Below, one piece after another: positions 28,448-35,546 of a stretch of 64,000 nt of DNA. The position numbers were made by a program, and so were the translations under genes. This stretch comes from JADZAI01 sp047602465 (GTDB taxonomy: Bacteria; Pseudomonadota; Alphaproteobacteria; Micropepsales; Micropepsaceae). Each line of letters begins with the position of its first letter. The stretch's first letter is position 1. Under the pieces are notes generated by a model, which did not search any database, was not told where the DNA came from, and was given only the letters and a program-made list of their open reading frames with translations. The stretch spans positions 620,001 through 684,000 of the forward strand of contig JASGHF010000001.1 in assembly GCA_047602465.1 (NCBI GenBank), given 5' to 3'.

Positions 28448-28546
28448 CCGTCGCCCCGCCCCGAGGCCCCGCGAGGGCCTTTGATTTCGGACCCGTCCGC
28501 ATGGTCTAAGCGGGCGGAATCTCGAATTTCGCCGGAGAGTGGCGGC

Positions 28547-29428
28547 ATGAATGCGGCCCTGCAAGAACTGCTTGAACAGCTGGACCTCGAACGGATCGAG
28601 GACAACATCTTCCGCGGCTACTCGCCCGTGGAGCGCGAGACGCGGGTGTTCGGCGGGCATGTGATGGCGCAGGCCCTGATGGCCGGGTGCCGGACGGTGG
28701 GCGATGACCGGCTGTGCCATTCGTTCCATGCCTATTTCCTGCTGGGCGGCGACCCCAAGGCCCCCATCGTCTATGAGGTGGACCGCACCCGCGACGGCGG
28801 CAGCTTCACCACGCGGCGCATCGTGGCGATCCAGCACGGCAAGCCGATCTTCCATATGGAGGCCTCGTTCCATGTGAAGGAGGACGGGTGGGAGCATCAG
28901 TTCACGCCGCCGGAGGTGCCGGACCCCGAAACGCTGATGCCGGAAGAGGAGCGCCGGGCCGAGCAGGCGAAGACGCTGCACCCCAAGGTCCAGTCGCACT
29001 TCATCCGCCAGCGCCCCATCGAGCAGCGCGAGATCGACGTGTTCGACGAGCTGCATCCGCCCAAGCGCGAGCCGTACAAGAATGTGTGGATCCGATCGAA
29101 CGGCAAGCTGCCGGACGATCCGAAGCTGCATCAGTGCCTGCTGGCCTATGCGAGCGACCATTCGCTGATGGACACCGCCACCCTGCCCCACGGCATTTCC
29201 TGGATGAGCGGCGTGATGATGGGCGCGAGCCTGGATCATGCGATGTGGTTCCACCACGATTTCCGCATGGATGACTGGCTGCTCTACACCCATGACGCGC
29301 CGGTTTCGGCCGGGGCGCGCGGGTTCAATCGCGGGCTGATCTATGCCCGCGAGGGCAAGCTGGTGGCGAGCGTGGTGCAGGAAGGCCTGATGCGGCCGGT
29401 GAAGAAGAAGCCGAAGCCGGCGGCCTAG
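28547..29428 (+). CDS. tesB: acyl-CoA thioesterase II
   Basis: Hydrolyses acyl-CoA to free acid and CoA; 293 residues with a double hot-dog fold. The N-terminal half carries RVFGGHVMAQALMAG and the C-terminal half YASDHSLMDTATLPHG, with the catalytic Asp in ASDHSLM as in TesB, and SLDHAMWFHHDFRMDDWLLY. The Lys-rich C-terminus is normal for the family. It starts at ATG 28547 about 100 bases from the divergent transporter and ends tail-to-tail with a small minus-strand gene, overlapping by four bases. Confidence 0.94.
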   Translation: MNAALQELLEQLDLERIEDNIFRGYSPVERETRVFGGHVMAQALMAGCRTVGDDRLCHSFHAYFLLGGDPKAPIVYEVDRTRDGGSFTTRRIVAIQHGKPIFHMEASFHVKEDGWEHQFTPPEVPDPETLMPEEERRAEQAKTLHPKVQSHFIRQRPIEQREIDVFDELHPPKREPYKNVWIRSNGKLPDDPKLHQCLLAYASDHSLMDTATLPHGISWMSGVMMGASLDHAMWFHHDFRMDDWLLYTHDAPVSAGARGFNRGLIYAREGKLVASVVQEGLMRPVKKKPKPAA

Positions 29429-29607
29429 TCTTCCGCCTCGTCCGCCCGTCCGGCGTTACGCAGCAGCGCGGCGGCGCGGACGATGTCGCCGCCATACAGC
29501 ATGTCATGGGCCATGCAGGCCGCCAGCCAGGACGCGCCGATGCCGCGGCTGACGGGCTGCGTCTGGTCGTCGGCGTCGTCGGAAAGATAGCTGTCTGATC
29601 TCGTCAT
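29425..29607 (-). CDS. small hypothetical protein
   Basis: A 60-residue protein from an internal ATG (MTRSDSYLSDDADDQTQPV); the longer frame up to 29745 overlaps the neighbouring gene and has odd composition. It contains a Gly/Ser/Ala/Trp-rich middle (SRGIGASWLAACMAHDMLYG), one Cys, and an acidic C-terminus. No signal or convincing membrane segment. I do not recognise it. Its coding status is moderately likely only. Confidence 0.4.
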   Translation of the reverse strand: MTRSDSYLSDDADDQTQPVSRGIGASWLAACMAHDMLYGGDIVRAAALLRNAGRADEAED

Positions 29608-29725
29608 GCGTGCCGTCCGGCCTCGGTGGGAGCCAAAGCGAAGCAGAGACGAGATGCTATCGCGACTTATTCTCAAGTCAAGATGGCGGGGACGCGGGTG
29701 GCGTGGCGTGGCCTGCGCTGCCCGG

Positions 29726-30457
29726 CTAAAGCAGGCAGCCGGCATAGGCGCGGACGCGGTACATCAGGCGCCGGCTGGCGCCGTCCATGGCCGTGCGGCC
29801 GTGCAGGACGCGGAGATTGTTCATCAGCAGGAATTCGCCGGCCGCGAGACGGAAGCGATGCTGGATCTCCGGCCGGGCCAGCGCGGCGTCGAGGGCATCG
29901 AGAGCGGCGATATCTTCCGGGCCGAGCGGGATGCCCGACGCCGCTTCCTCGTCGATCTGGCGGCGGTAATAGCGCAGTTGCGGGTCGGCCTCGGGGCCGG
30001 TCAGGACCGGGCGCAGCACGCCGCCGAAGGGGAAGCGGGGGGCGCGGAGATGGGCGATGGTTTCGGCGGTGAGATGCGCGACGGCATCGCGCGCCGGAAC
30101 CATGAAGCTCTCGCCGCCCTCGCCGTCAGGGACCGCCATCTGGAAGCCGACGAGTTCGTGCGGGTCGGCGAAGAAGGACGAATCGGTATGCGCGGCCAGC
30201 GCCTGTTCGGTCTGGCTGTAGCGCGTGCCGTCGCCTTCTTTCGCGAAGGTCTCCGGATCGATGCGGATGCGCGCGGAGCTGAGCTTGGCGAAGGCCTTGC
30301 GTGGATGGAGCGGCGCGCTGAACGTGACCATGCGGGCCAGCGTCTTGCCCCGCGTCCGGTCGTCGCCGAAGCCGGGGATGCGGATATAGTGCGGATAGGC
30401 CGTCAGCGCGGCGATGACCTCAACCGTCAGGTCATCGAGGCCGGGGTCCGGCCCCAT
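29726..30457 (-). CDS. TauD/TfdA-family 2-oxoglutarate dioxygenase in the betaine-lipid operon
   Basis: A 243-residue non-haem iron, 2-oxoglutarate dioxygenase. Iron ligands are probably His and Asp of AAHTDSSFF and the distal His of NNLRVLHGRTAMDG, with Arg of the same region and RLMYRVRAY binding 2-oxoglutarate. It begins one base after the btaB stop codon, so it is very likely in the btaA-btaB operon. The family includes gamma-butyrobetaine and trimethyllysine hydroxylases, which act on quaternary ammonium compounds, so the betaine headgroup made by BtaA/BtaB is a reasonable substrate. That is inference; no such enzyme is known to me in this pathway. Confidence 0.78.
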   Translation of the reverse strand: MGPDPGLDDLTVEVIAALTAYPHYIRIPGFGDDRTRGKTLARMVTFSAPLHPRKAFAKLSSARIRIDPETFAKEGDGTRYSQTEQALAAHTDSSFFADPHELVGFQMAVPDGEGGESFMVPARDAVAHLTAETIAHLRAPRFPFGGVLRPVLTGPEADPQLRYYRRQIDEEAASGIPLGPEDIAALDALDAALARPEIQHRFRLAAGEFLLMNNLRVLHGRTAMDGASRRLMYRVRAYAGCLL

Positions 30458-30458
30458 C

Positions 30459-31115
30459 TCAGCCGTTGGTCCGGAAGGCCACGAGATAGGCGTAGCCGCG
30501 GGCGACTTCGCGGTAGGCGAGCGCGCCCTTGCCTGCCGCGGCGAGGCTTTCGAAGTGGGCCTTCACTTCGGGGCGGAAGCGGACGTGGAACTGGTGCAGC
30601 CATTTGCCCAGCATCCATTTGAACCAGCGCGGCAGGCCCTTCTGGTCGCCGAAATCGACGACGTGGAGCGTGCCGCCGGGCTTCAACTGCGTCAGCGCGT
30701 GGTCGGCGGCGGCCTGCCAGTCGTCCATGATGGAGAGCGCGTAGGAGAAGAAGATGCGGTCGAATTTTTCGCCGAGGCCGAAGAGTTCGGGCGCGAAATC
30801 CTGCGCCAGCGCGACCTCCAGCGGGATCTTGCCCTTGAGGCCGGCTTTCTCGACCGAGGCGTTCGCGGTTTTCAGCATCTCCGCCGATGCGTCGAAGCCG
30901 ACGAATTTCGCCTCAGGGTAGCGTTTCGCCATGAGGATGAGGTTGCGGGCGGTGCCGCAGCCGGCCTCGCAGACCACTTCGCCGGGCTGGGCCTTGATGT
31001 CGCCGATCAGCGCGTCGCGGCCGAGCAGGTAGTATTTACGGGACGCGTCATAGACGTGCCGCGTCCAGCGATACATGCGGTCCATCGCGGGACGGGCATC
31101 CTGGGCGGTGGTCAC
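30459..31115 (-). CDS. btaB: diacylglyceryl-homoserine N-methyltransferase (BtaB)
   Basis: Adds three methyl groups from S-adenosylmethionine to diacylglyceryl-homoserine to give the betaine lipid DGTS; 218 residues. Class I methyltransferase motifs are visible: VVCEAGCGTARNLILMAKRY (SAM-binding), FVGFDASAEMLKTAN (acidic ribose ligand), and LKPGGTLHVVDFGDQKGLP. It starts at GTG overlapping the btaA stop (GTGA). The direct neighbourhood with btaA makes the assignment firm. The N-terminus has RMYRWTRHVYDASRKYYLLGRD, typical of BtaB. Confidence 0.92.
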   Translation of the reverse strand: MTTAQDARPAMDRMYRWTRHVYDASRKYYLLGRDALIGDIKAQPGEVVCEAGCGTARNLILMAKRYPEAKFVGFDASAEMLKTANASVEKAGLKGKIPLEVALAQDFAPELFGLGEKFDRIFFSYALSIMDDWQAAADHALTQLKPGGTLHVVDFGDQKGLPRWFKWMLGKWLHQFHVRFRPEVKAHFESLAAAGKGALAYREVARGYAYLVAFRTNG

Positions 31116-32338
31116 GCGGCGATCTTCTCGTAGATGTGGAAGCCGCCATAGATGGACGAGCGGTCCTGGCGGTGGAAATCGGCGCTGTCCTCGGGGAGGT
31201 AGCGCCACTGCGCGAGAATATCGGCGGGGAGCTTGCGCTCCAGCGGCGAGATTTCGCCGGCGGTGCGGAAGATGACGCGGCCGTCCGGGCCGGCGACACG
31301 GGTGATCTCGCGCCAGAGTTCGGTGATCTGCTGCTCGTTCATCCAGTCCTGCGCGTCGAGGAGGACGAAGCGGTCGAAGCTGTTCTCGGGCTTGGCCGCG
31401 AGGAAGTCGGTCATGATGACGTGGTTGACGTCGATCTTGTGGGTGCGGTCGCGCAGCAGGGCGAAGGTGTCGGCCTTGAGGTAGTCAGGCACCGCGTCGC
31501 GCTTTTCGGTGTCGTAGTGGCGCGAGAAGGCCTGCCAGGCGAAGTAGTTGTGCGTGATGGGGAAGTCGCACGCCATCTTCTCGATGCGGCCGCGCAGCAT
31601 GGCGGCGGTCTGGCCGCCTTCGGCGCTGCCGGCGAGTTCGTCGAACTGCTGGGGCGGGATGCCGAGCATGTAATAGACGGTGGGGCGGTTGGCGACCCAG
31701 CGGACGAACCACGACTTGAAGACGCGCGCCCAGTCGCGCTCGAAAATCTCGCGCTGCTCGTCCTGGGTCTTCGCCTTGAGGATCCTGGTGGTGTCGAGGC
31801 CGTAGAGCCACGACATCCAGCGCATCATGCCGATGAACTTGCCGAGCAGGCTGAAGCGGTAGAACCCGCGCTTGAACATGGAGATGCGCTTGCGGAGGCG
31901 CAGCGTGCCCATGCGGCCGTTCCAGTATTTGCGAGTTTCTTCATCGAGATGCGGCTCGATCTTCGCGCGGTACATGTCGATGTTGGCGCTGCTGTCGCCG
32001 ATGGCGAACATGCGGAAGAAGGACTCGTAGTCCGGCGCGTGCCTGACGGCGGCGATTTTCAGGCGGGTCAGCGCGAGATGGTTGGGGTTCAGGTCAACCG
32101 CGGTGATCGACTTTGGATCGACGGCCAGATAGTTGAGGATGTTACAGCCGCCGGACGCGATCGTGATGATCCGCGTTTCGGGGCCGATCCGCATGGCCCG
32201 GATGTCGACATCCGGGTCTTCCCAAATCTGATTGTAGACGAACCCCTGGAACATGAACGTGAAAAGCCGTTCGAGCATGCCGCGCTTGGTCGACCTCGGA
32301 GAGGTCTCGGCAGCCTTTTTCAGGAGTTCGTTGGCCAT
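31112..32338 (-). CDS. btaA: S-adenosylmethionine:diacylglycerol 3-amino-3-carboxypropyltransferase (BtaA)
   Basis: Transfers the 3-amino-3-carboxypropyl group of S-adenosylmethionine to diacylglycerol, the first step of DGTS betaine lipid synthesis; 408 residues (DUF3419). Family segments include FVYNQIWEDPDVDIRAMRIG, IASGGCNILNYL (SAM site) and ITAVDLNPNHLALTRLKI, and later DRFVLLDAQDWMNEQQI and RVIFRTAGEISPLE. It starts at ATG (MANELLKKA). Betaine lipids replace phospholipids under phosphate limitation in many alphaproteobacteria; no phosphate box was examined in detail. The gene is divergent from the rRNA methyltransferase. Confidence 0.95.
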   Translation of the reverse strand: MANELLKKAAETSPRSTKRGMLERLFTFMFQGFVYNQIWEDPDVDIRAMRIGPETRIITIASGGCNILNYLAVDPKSITAVDLNPNHLALTRLKIAAVRHAPDYESFFRMFAIGDSSANIDMYRAKIEPHLDEETRKYWNGRMGTLRLRKRISMFKRGFYRFSLLGKFIGMMRWMSWLYGLDTTRILKAKTQDEQREIFERDWARVFKSWFVRWVANRPTVYYMLGIPPQQFDELAGSAEGGQTAAMLRGRIEKMACDFPITHNYFAWQAFSRHYDTEKRDAVPDYLKADTFALLRDRTHKIDVNHVIMTDFLAAKPENSFDRFVLLDAQDWMNEQQITELWREITRVAGPDGRVIFRTAGEISPLERKLPADILAQWRYLPEDSADFHRQDRSSIYGGFHIYEKIAA

Positions 32339-32389
32339 CAGCTCGCATTCGGGCGGGATTCGGAACGCGTCTTCTAAGGGTGGGCTTTC

Positions 32390-33802
32390 GTGAAGGAAAG
32401 GCGAAAGACGGGCGGCAAGCGGCCCGCGCATCTGGAGAAGAAGGGCCGCAAGCGGCCGGTGCATGCGGAACTTTCGACCCGCAAGCCGCGCGAGGCCGCG
32501 GTGAAGCCGAAGGTCGAGCGCGGGGCGGTGAATGACGAGCTGCTGCGGGCGCTGAAGGCCTGGTTCGCGGGCCGGCATGGCGGCGAGCAGTCGGCGGACG
32601 ATGCCTTGTCGGCGGCGGCCAAGGCCGGGCGGTGGGAGCTGAAGGGGCAGCTGGACCGGGTGTTCCGGCACTATGCGCGCCTCGCCTGGCTGATCCGGCG
32701 GCAGGATGTGGAGCCGAACGGCGAGTGGCTGTGGGCCGCCGCCTCGGTCGTGCTGGACCGGGCGCCGCTGGAAGAGGTGGCGCGGCGGATCGCGGTGACG
32801 GCGGCGGATATCTCGAAATTCGCCGGGAAACTGGGGCGGATGGGCAATGAGGGCATCACCCACGAGGCGATGCCGAATCCTGTTCGCGCGGAAGTGCCTG
32901 AAAAGATTCATGGAATCTTGTCAGAGGCTTATGGCGCGGAGCTGACGGCAGAACTGAAGGCCTTAAACCATTCTGCCCCGCTGGATATCCGGGTGAACAC
33001 GCTGAAGGGTGATGTCGCCGGGCTGATGGCGGCGCTGAACACCGGCGACACCGAGGTCGCGCCGACGCCCTATGCGCCGCTGGGCCTGAGGGCCAAGGGG
33101 AAGCCCGATCTTGCCGTAACGGAAGTGTTCACGGCCGGACGGTTCGACATGCAGGACGAAGGCAGCCAGCTGGTCGCCGCGCTGGCCGATGCCCGGCCCG
33201 GTCAACAGGTGCTGGATTTCTGCGCCGGGGCCGGGGGCAAGTCGCTGGCCCTCGCGGCGGCGATGGGGAACAAGGGGCATCTTGTGGCCGCCGACACCTC
33301 GGCCAAGCGGCTGGCGCGGGCCAAGCTGCGGCTGAAGCGGGCGGGCGTGGAGAATGCCGAGCGCATCCTGCTGACCGGGACAGACGACGACCCCTATTTC
33401 AGGCGCAAGGCGGCGCAGTTCGACCGGGTGCTGGTGGACGCCCCCTGCTCCGGCACCGGCGCCTGGCGGCGTCACCCGGAGGCCAAATGGGGGACGGAGA
33501 TCGACCTGGAGCGCCTGACGGCGCTGCAGGACGCGATCCTGACCCGGGCGGCGAAGATGCTGAAGCGCGGGGGTAAGTTGACCTATGCGACCTGCTCGAT
33601 CCTGCCGCAGGAGAACCAGCAGCGTGTAGCGGCCTTCCTGGCGGCGCATCCGGGGTTCAGGCAGGTGCCGGTGGCCGAAGTTTGGGCGCAGGTTGTGCCC
33701 GGCGCACCCTATCCGGGGCGGGAGACGGCGACGCTGCAGCTGACGCCGTTCCGGCACGGGACGGACGGGTTCTTCGCGGCGGTGTTCGAGCGGGTGAGTT
33801 AG
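32390..33802 (+). CDS. RsmB/NOP-family RNA (cytosine-C5) methyltransferase
   Basis: A 470-residue, SAM-dependent 5-methylcytosine RNA methyltransferase. A Lys/Arg-rich start (about 1-45) and a middle helical region precede the catalytic domain: VLDFCAGAGGKSLALAAAMG (SAM site), ADTSAKRLARAKLRLKRAG, VLVDAPCSGTGAWRRHPEAKW (first Cys) and LTYATCSILPQEN (second, catalytic Cys). The first half also has VRAEVPEKIHGILSEAYG and HSAPLDIRVNTLKG. It begins at GTG. The 16S rRNA target C967 is likely but not certain. The AT-rich RT island follows its stop codon. Confidence 0.92.
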   Translation: MKERRKTGGKRPAHLEKKGRKRPVHAELSTRKPREAAVKPKVERGAVNDELLRALKAWFAGRHGGEQSADDALSAAAKAGRWELKGQLDRVFRHYARLAWLIRRQDVEPNGEWLWAAASVVLDRAPLEEVARRIAVTAADISKFAGKLGRMGNEGITHEAMPNPVRAEVPEKIHGILSEAYGAELTAELKALNHSAPLDIRVNTLKGDVAGLMAALNTGDTEVAPTPYAPLGLRAKGKPDLAVTEVFTAGRFDMQDEGSQLVAALADARPGQQVLDFCAGAGGKSLALAAAMGNKGHLVAADTSAKRLARAKLRLKRAGVENAERILLTGTDDDPYFRRKAAQFDRVLVDAPCSGTGAWRRHPEAKWGTEIDLERLTALQDAILTRAAKMLKRGGKLTYATCSILPQENQQRVAAFLAAHPGFRQVPVAEVWAQVVPGAPYPGRETATLQLTPFRHGTDGFFAAVFERVS

Positions 33803-33822
33803 GCGGGAGCTTGCTGAGGTTC

Positions 33823-33855
33823 ACGCATAGCGCTGCTAGCAGCTTGCGTGAAAGT
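33823..33855. repeat. palindrome at the left edge of the RT island
   Basis: Outer arms TTCACGCA and TGCGTGAA enclose an inner GCTGCTAGCAGC. It begins just after the RT stop codon on the minus strand and could end the RT transcript, though no T-run follows. Length and loop would form a stable stem. Confidence 0.6.
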
Positions 33856-33858
33856 GCC

Positions 33859-34596
33859 CTACGCCCAGTTACCGCGAGCCACGCTCGCGCAATAGTCCTC
33901 AAATGCTTTCTCGGAGTCTGCACTTCTCATCTCAGTTTCAAACTTCTCGATCCGCGACGGCTGTACTTCCGTTAATCCTTGAGACAGGTCGCAATTAAAT
34001 ATTGCGATCGAGTCAACAGCGTCCGCCTCCTTAGCCTTGCTTGACTTAAATCCCTCTTTTTCCAAAGCAGCCTTGGTCGACGCAAATGCATCGCTCAAGG
34101 CTACGGAATTGTTGGACGAGAGAGCGATATCGTCCATGTAGACGCTTACCGATATTGACTTCGGCAACGACTGAAGGTGCTTTCCAAATTCTGAGGTCGC
34201 CAGAACTAGCGTTGCCAAGACCGGCGACTGGACGAATCCATACGGAAGACTGTAGGGCGGGTCCCTAAACGGATTTCTGACAGTTGACCACTTCGAATAA
34301 AACTCGACCTTGTCACATCCAATCCTGTTCAGCGCACTTCTCACTCTGCGTCTAGACACGCTGTAGAAGAAGTTCTCAATGTCTATTTTTGCGAAAAATG
34401 CATTATCTCGATGCGAGTGGATCGCCGCCACATGCCCGCCATCGCGCAGATGAAAAAACATGGGATCAAAACTGTAAAGATCCTCTACTTTATCTTTTAC
34501 CTCTGCACCAATTCGTCGCCCAACCGAGCTGGGAACAAATACAGGCTTTTTCTTACGTAGGTAGGTGTATCGAAAATTTCGAACCGCTATTACCAT
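33859..34596 (-). CDS. compact stand-alone reverse transcriptase (unknown group / DRT-like)
   Basis: A 245-residue reverse transcriptase. Motifs in order: RKKKPVFVPS (14-23) and FHLRDGGH (48-55) as fingers motifs, motif A FAKIDIENFFYS (68-79, Asp72), motif B PYGFVQSPVLATL (118-130), motif C VYMDDIALS (152-160, Asp155 and Asp156), and EKEGFKSSKAK (179-189) as motif D/6. All three catalytic Asp are present. There is no fused nuclease, maturase or thumb-sized C-terminal domain and I see no retron NAxxH or VTG motif; the GFVQSP form of motif B resembles UG/Abi-type defence RTs. It overlaps the upstream 50-codon ORF by 44 bases. Base composition differs from host. Most defence RTs are longer. Confidence 0.85.
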   Translation of the reverse strand: MVIAVRNFRYTYLRKKKPVFVPSSVGRRIGAEVKDKVEDLYSFDPMFFHLRDGGHVAAIHSHRDNAFFAKIDIENFFYSVSRRRVRSALNRIGCDKVEFYSKWSTVRNPFRDPPYSLPYGFVQSPVLATLVLATSEFGKHLQSLPKSISVSVYMDDIALSSNNSVALSDAFASTKAALEKEGFKSSKAKEADAVDSIAIFNCDLSQGLTEVQPSRIEKFETEMRSADSEKAFEDYCASVARGNWA

Positions 34597-34705
34597 AGCT
34601 GACAGCCTTGATCACGAGTTCAATCAACGATTTGACGAGACCGATTACGGCCGTCCAAAACGCGATCTTATCGCGACCAAGGCTGATGCGACGACGTTTA
34701 GTCAT
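34553..34705 (-). CDS. 50-residue hydrophobic basic peptide upstream of the RT
   Basis: ATG at 34703-34705 is preceded by GGGAGGTG three bases away, the best ribosome binding site in the island, and the frame ends at TAA after 50 residues. The product begins MTKRRRISLGRDK, continues with one hydrophobic stretch (IAFWTAVIGLVKSL, then IELVIKAV) containing lone Lys residues, and ends in SKFSIHLPT. It may be a single membrane helix or amphipathic, membrane-active peptide. It overlaps the 5' end of the RT gene by 44 bases in another frame, so it could also couple RT translation. I do not recognise it. Its basic N-terminus followed by a hydrophobic helix resembles small toxin peptides; that is inference. 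Confidence 0.55.
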   Translation of the reverse strand: MTKRRRISLGRDKIAFWTAVIGLVKSLIELVIKAVSYGNSGSKFSIHLPT

Positions 34706-34862
34706 GAGCACCTCCCTCGATACTCACCCGGCAAACCACAAACCCTCTACAGAGGGGTTGTCAGCCAAGGAACCCGAAGGCCCCAAAACGTGAATTCCGC
34801 ATAGCTGCATTGCGGCTATTCGGCATTCCGACAGGCGGGTATGTGGACCTATCGCCGAGTGA
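34706..34862 (-). ncRNA. candidate structured RNA upstream of the RT (template or regulatory leader)
   Basis: About 157 bases between the predicted start of transcription and the small ORF. On the minus strand the following hairpins are possible: CGATAGG/CCTGTCG with a 12-base loop, ATAGC/GCTAT enclosing CGCAATGCA, and CCCTC/GAGGG with loop TGTA near 34741-34760. No coding frame is convincing. In known defence RT loci such an upstream noncoding RNA serves as template, so this one is a candidate; that role is inference. Confidence 0.5.
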
Positions 34863-34863
34863 A

Positions 34864-34897
34864 AATAAATGATATTTATTGAATGACTACTTAGCAA
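34864..34897 (-). promoter_or_regulatory. candidate promoter of the RT island with overlapping inverted repeat
   Basis: On the minus strand TTGCTA (34892-34897) and TATCAT (34869-34874) are separated by 17 bases. A perfect inverted repeat AATAAAT-GAT-ATTTATT (34864-34880) covers the -10 box, so repression by a dimeric protein is possible. Confidence 0.55.
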
Positions 34898-34921
34898 GTA
34901 GCTTTGGCAAATGTTGCTCTC

Positions 34922-34949
34922 ATGGCTAGGCAGACGCCTGCCTAGCCAT
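34922..34949. repeat. perfect palindrome at the right edge of the RT island
   Basis: Arms ATGGCTAGGCAG and CTGCCTAGCCAT with loop ACGC give an uninterrupted 12-base stem. On the plus strand it is followed by TTTTC, a weak terminator-like tail. It lies ten bases from the stop codon of the next gene on the minus strand, at the composition boundary. Confidence 0.75.
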
Positions 34950-34958
34950 TTTCAGATA

Positions 34959-35489
34959 CTACCTCCACGCCGAGACCCCAAACCTCAGGAGCAGGTTGCC
35001 GTTGAGGGGGCCGATGAGGCGGCCACGGCCTTTGAAGGTGAGGGCGGCGGCGAGGATGCGGCCTTCGCGCATGAGGGCCTGGGCGCGGCGGGCGGCGTGG
35101 GCGAGGCGGTCCCAGGCGGCGTCGGGGCCGTCGTCCAGCGCGGGAACCGGCAGGCGGGCGAGCGCGGCGGCTTCGGTGACGGCGGGGGCGTTCAGCGGCG
35201 CGAGGATTGCGGCGATATCGAGCGCCGGGCCGGTGGCGAGGGCGAGGCTGGCCTGAAGCGGGCCTGAGAGGCTGCTGCCGAGTTCCCACAACGCGGAGGC
35301 ATCGCCGGTTCCGGGCGGCAAGGTCTGACCGGCGGCGAGGATGAGGTGGAGCGCGCCGTCTTCGGCAATCGCGCACCAGTCCAGCCCTTCGGCGGCGGCG
35401 AGGGCCGCGCCAAGGGAATTGTCGGGCGGATCGAGCGGGGCGCTGGCGAAAATGCGCCGGCCCTGCCCCGGCATATGCGTGACGGTCAT
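34959..35489 (-). CDS. hypothetical protein
   Basis: A 176-residue protein I cannot assign. It is Ala/Leu/Gly-rich with no Cys other than one near residue 39, no signal peptide and no membrane helix. The middle (ALWELGSSLSGPLQASLALA) looks helical, and the C-terminus RGRLIGPLNGNLLLRFG looks like beta strands. Codon use is that of the host, so it marks the end of the RT island. It is divergent from the chorismate mutase gene. No clear ribosome binding site was seen, so the start may differ slightly. Confidence 0.55.
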   Translation of the reverse strand: MTVTHMPGQGRRIFASAPLDPPDNSLGAALAAAEGLDWCAIAEDGALHLILAAGQTLPPGTGDASALWELGSSLSGPLQASLALATGPALDIAAILAPLNAPAVTEAAALARLPVPALDDGPDAAWDRLAHAARRAQALMREGRILAAALTFKGRGRLIGPLNGNLLLRFGVSAWR

Positions 35490-35546
35490 GGCATGACGTT
35501 CGCGACGGCGATTGCGCCGTCAAGGGCGCGCTGACATAAGCCGCCC

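Larger units (their letters stand above)
33804..34958. other. AT-rich reverse transcriptase island
   Basis: A block of about 1.15 kb between the rRNA methyltransferase and a hypothetical gene with base composition unlike its surroundings: 26 of 60 bases are G or C at 33961-34020 against 41 of 60 at 33481-33540. It contains, on the minus strand, a promoter, a structured leader, a 50-codon ORF and a reverse transcriptase gene, with palindromes close to both ends. No transposase, integrase or tRNA is adjacent. The composition suggests recent acquisition; the means is not visible. Confidence 0.7.

Noticed and set aside
26840..29428. Extended plus-strand frame before tesB
   Set aside because: Only the last 293 codons match TesB; the upstream part is antisense to the MHS transporter.
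33859..34596. Retron or group II intron origin of the RT
   Set aside because: No retron NAxxH or VTG motif, no msr/msd with paired a1/a2 arms was recognised, and there is no maturase domain or group II intron domain V; the stand-alone UG-like type fits better.
34565..34804. A plus-strand 79-codon frame across the RT island leader
   Set aside because: It is antisense to the small ORF and leader, has no ribosome binding site, and its composition is not protein-like.
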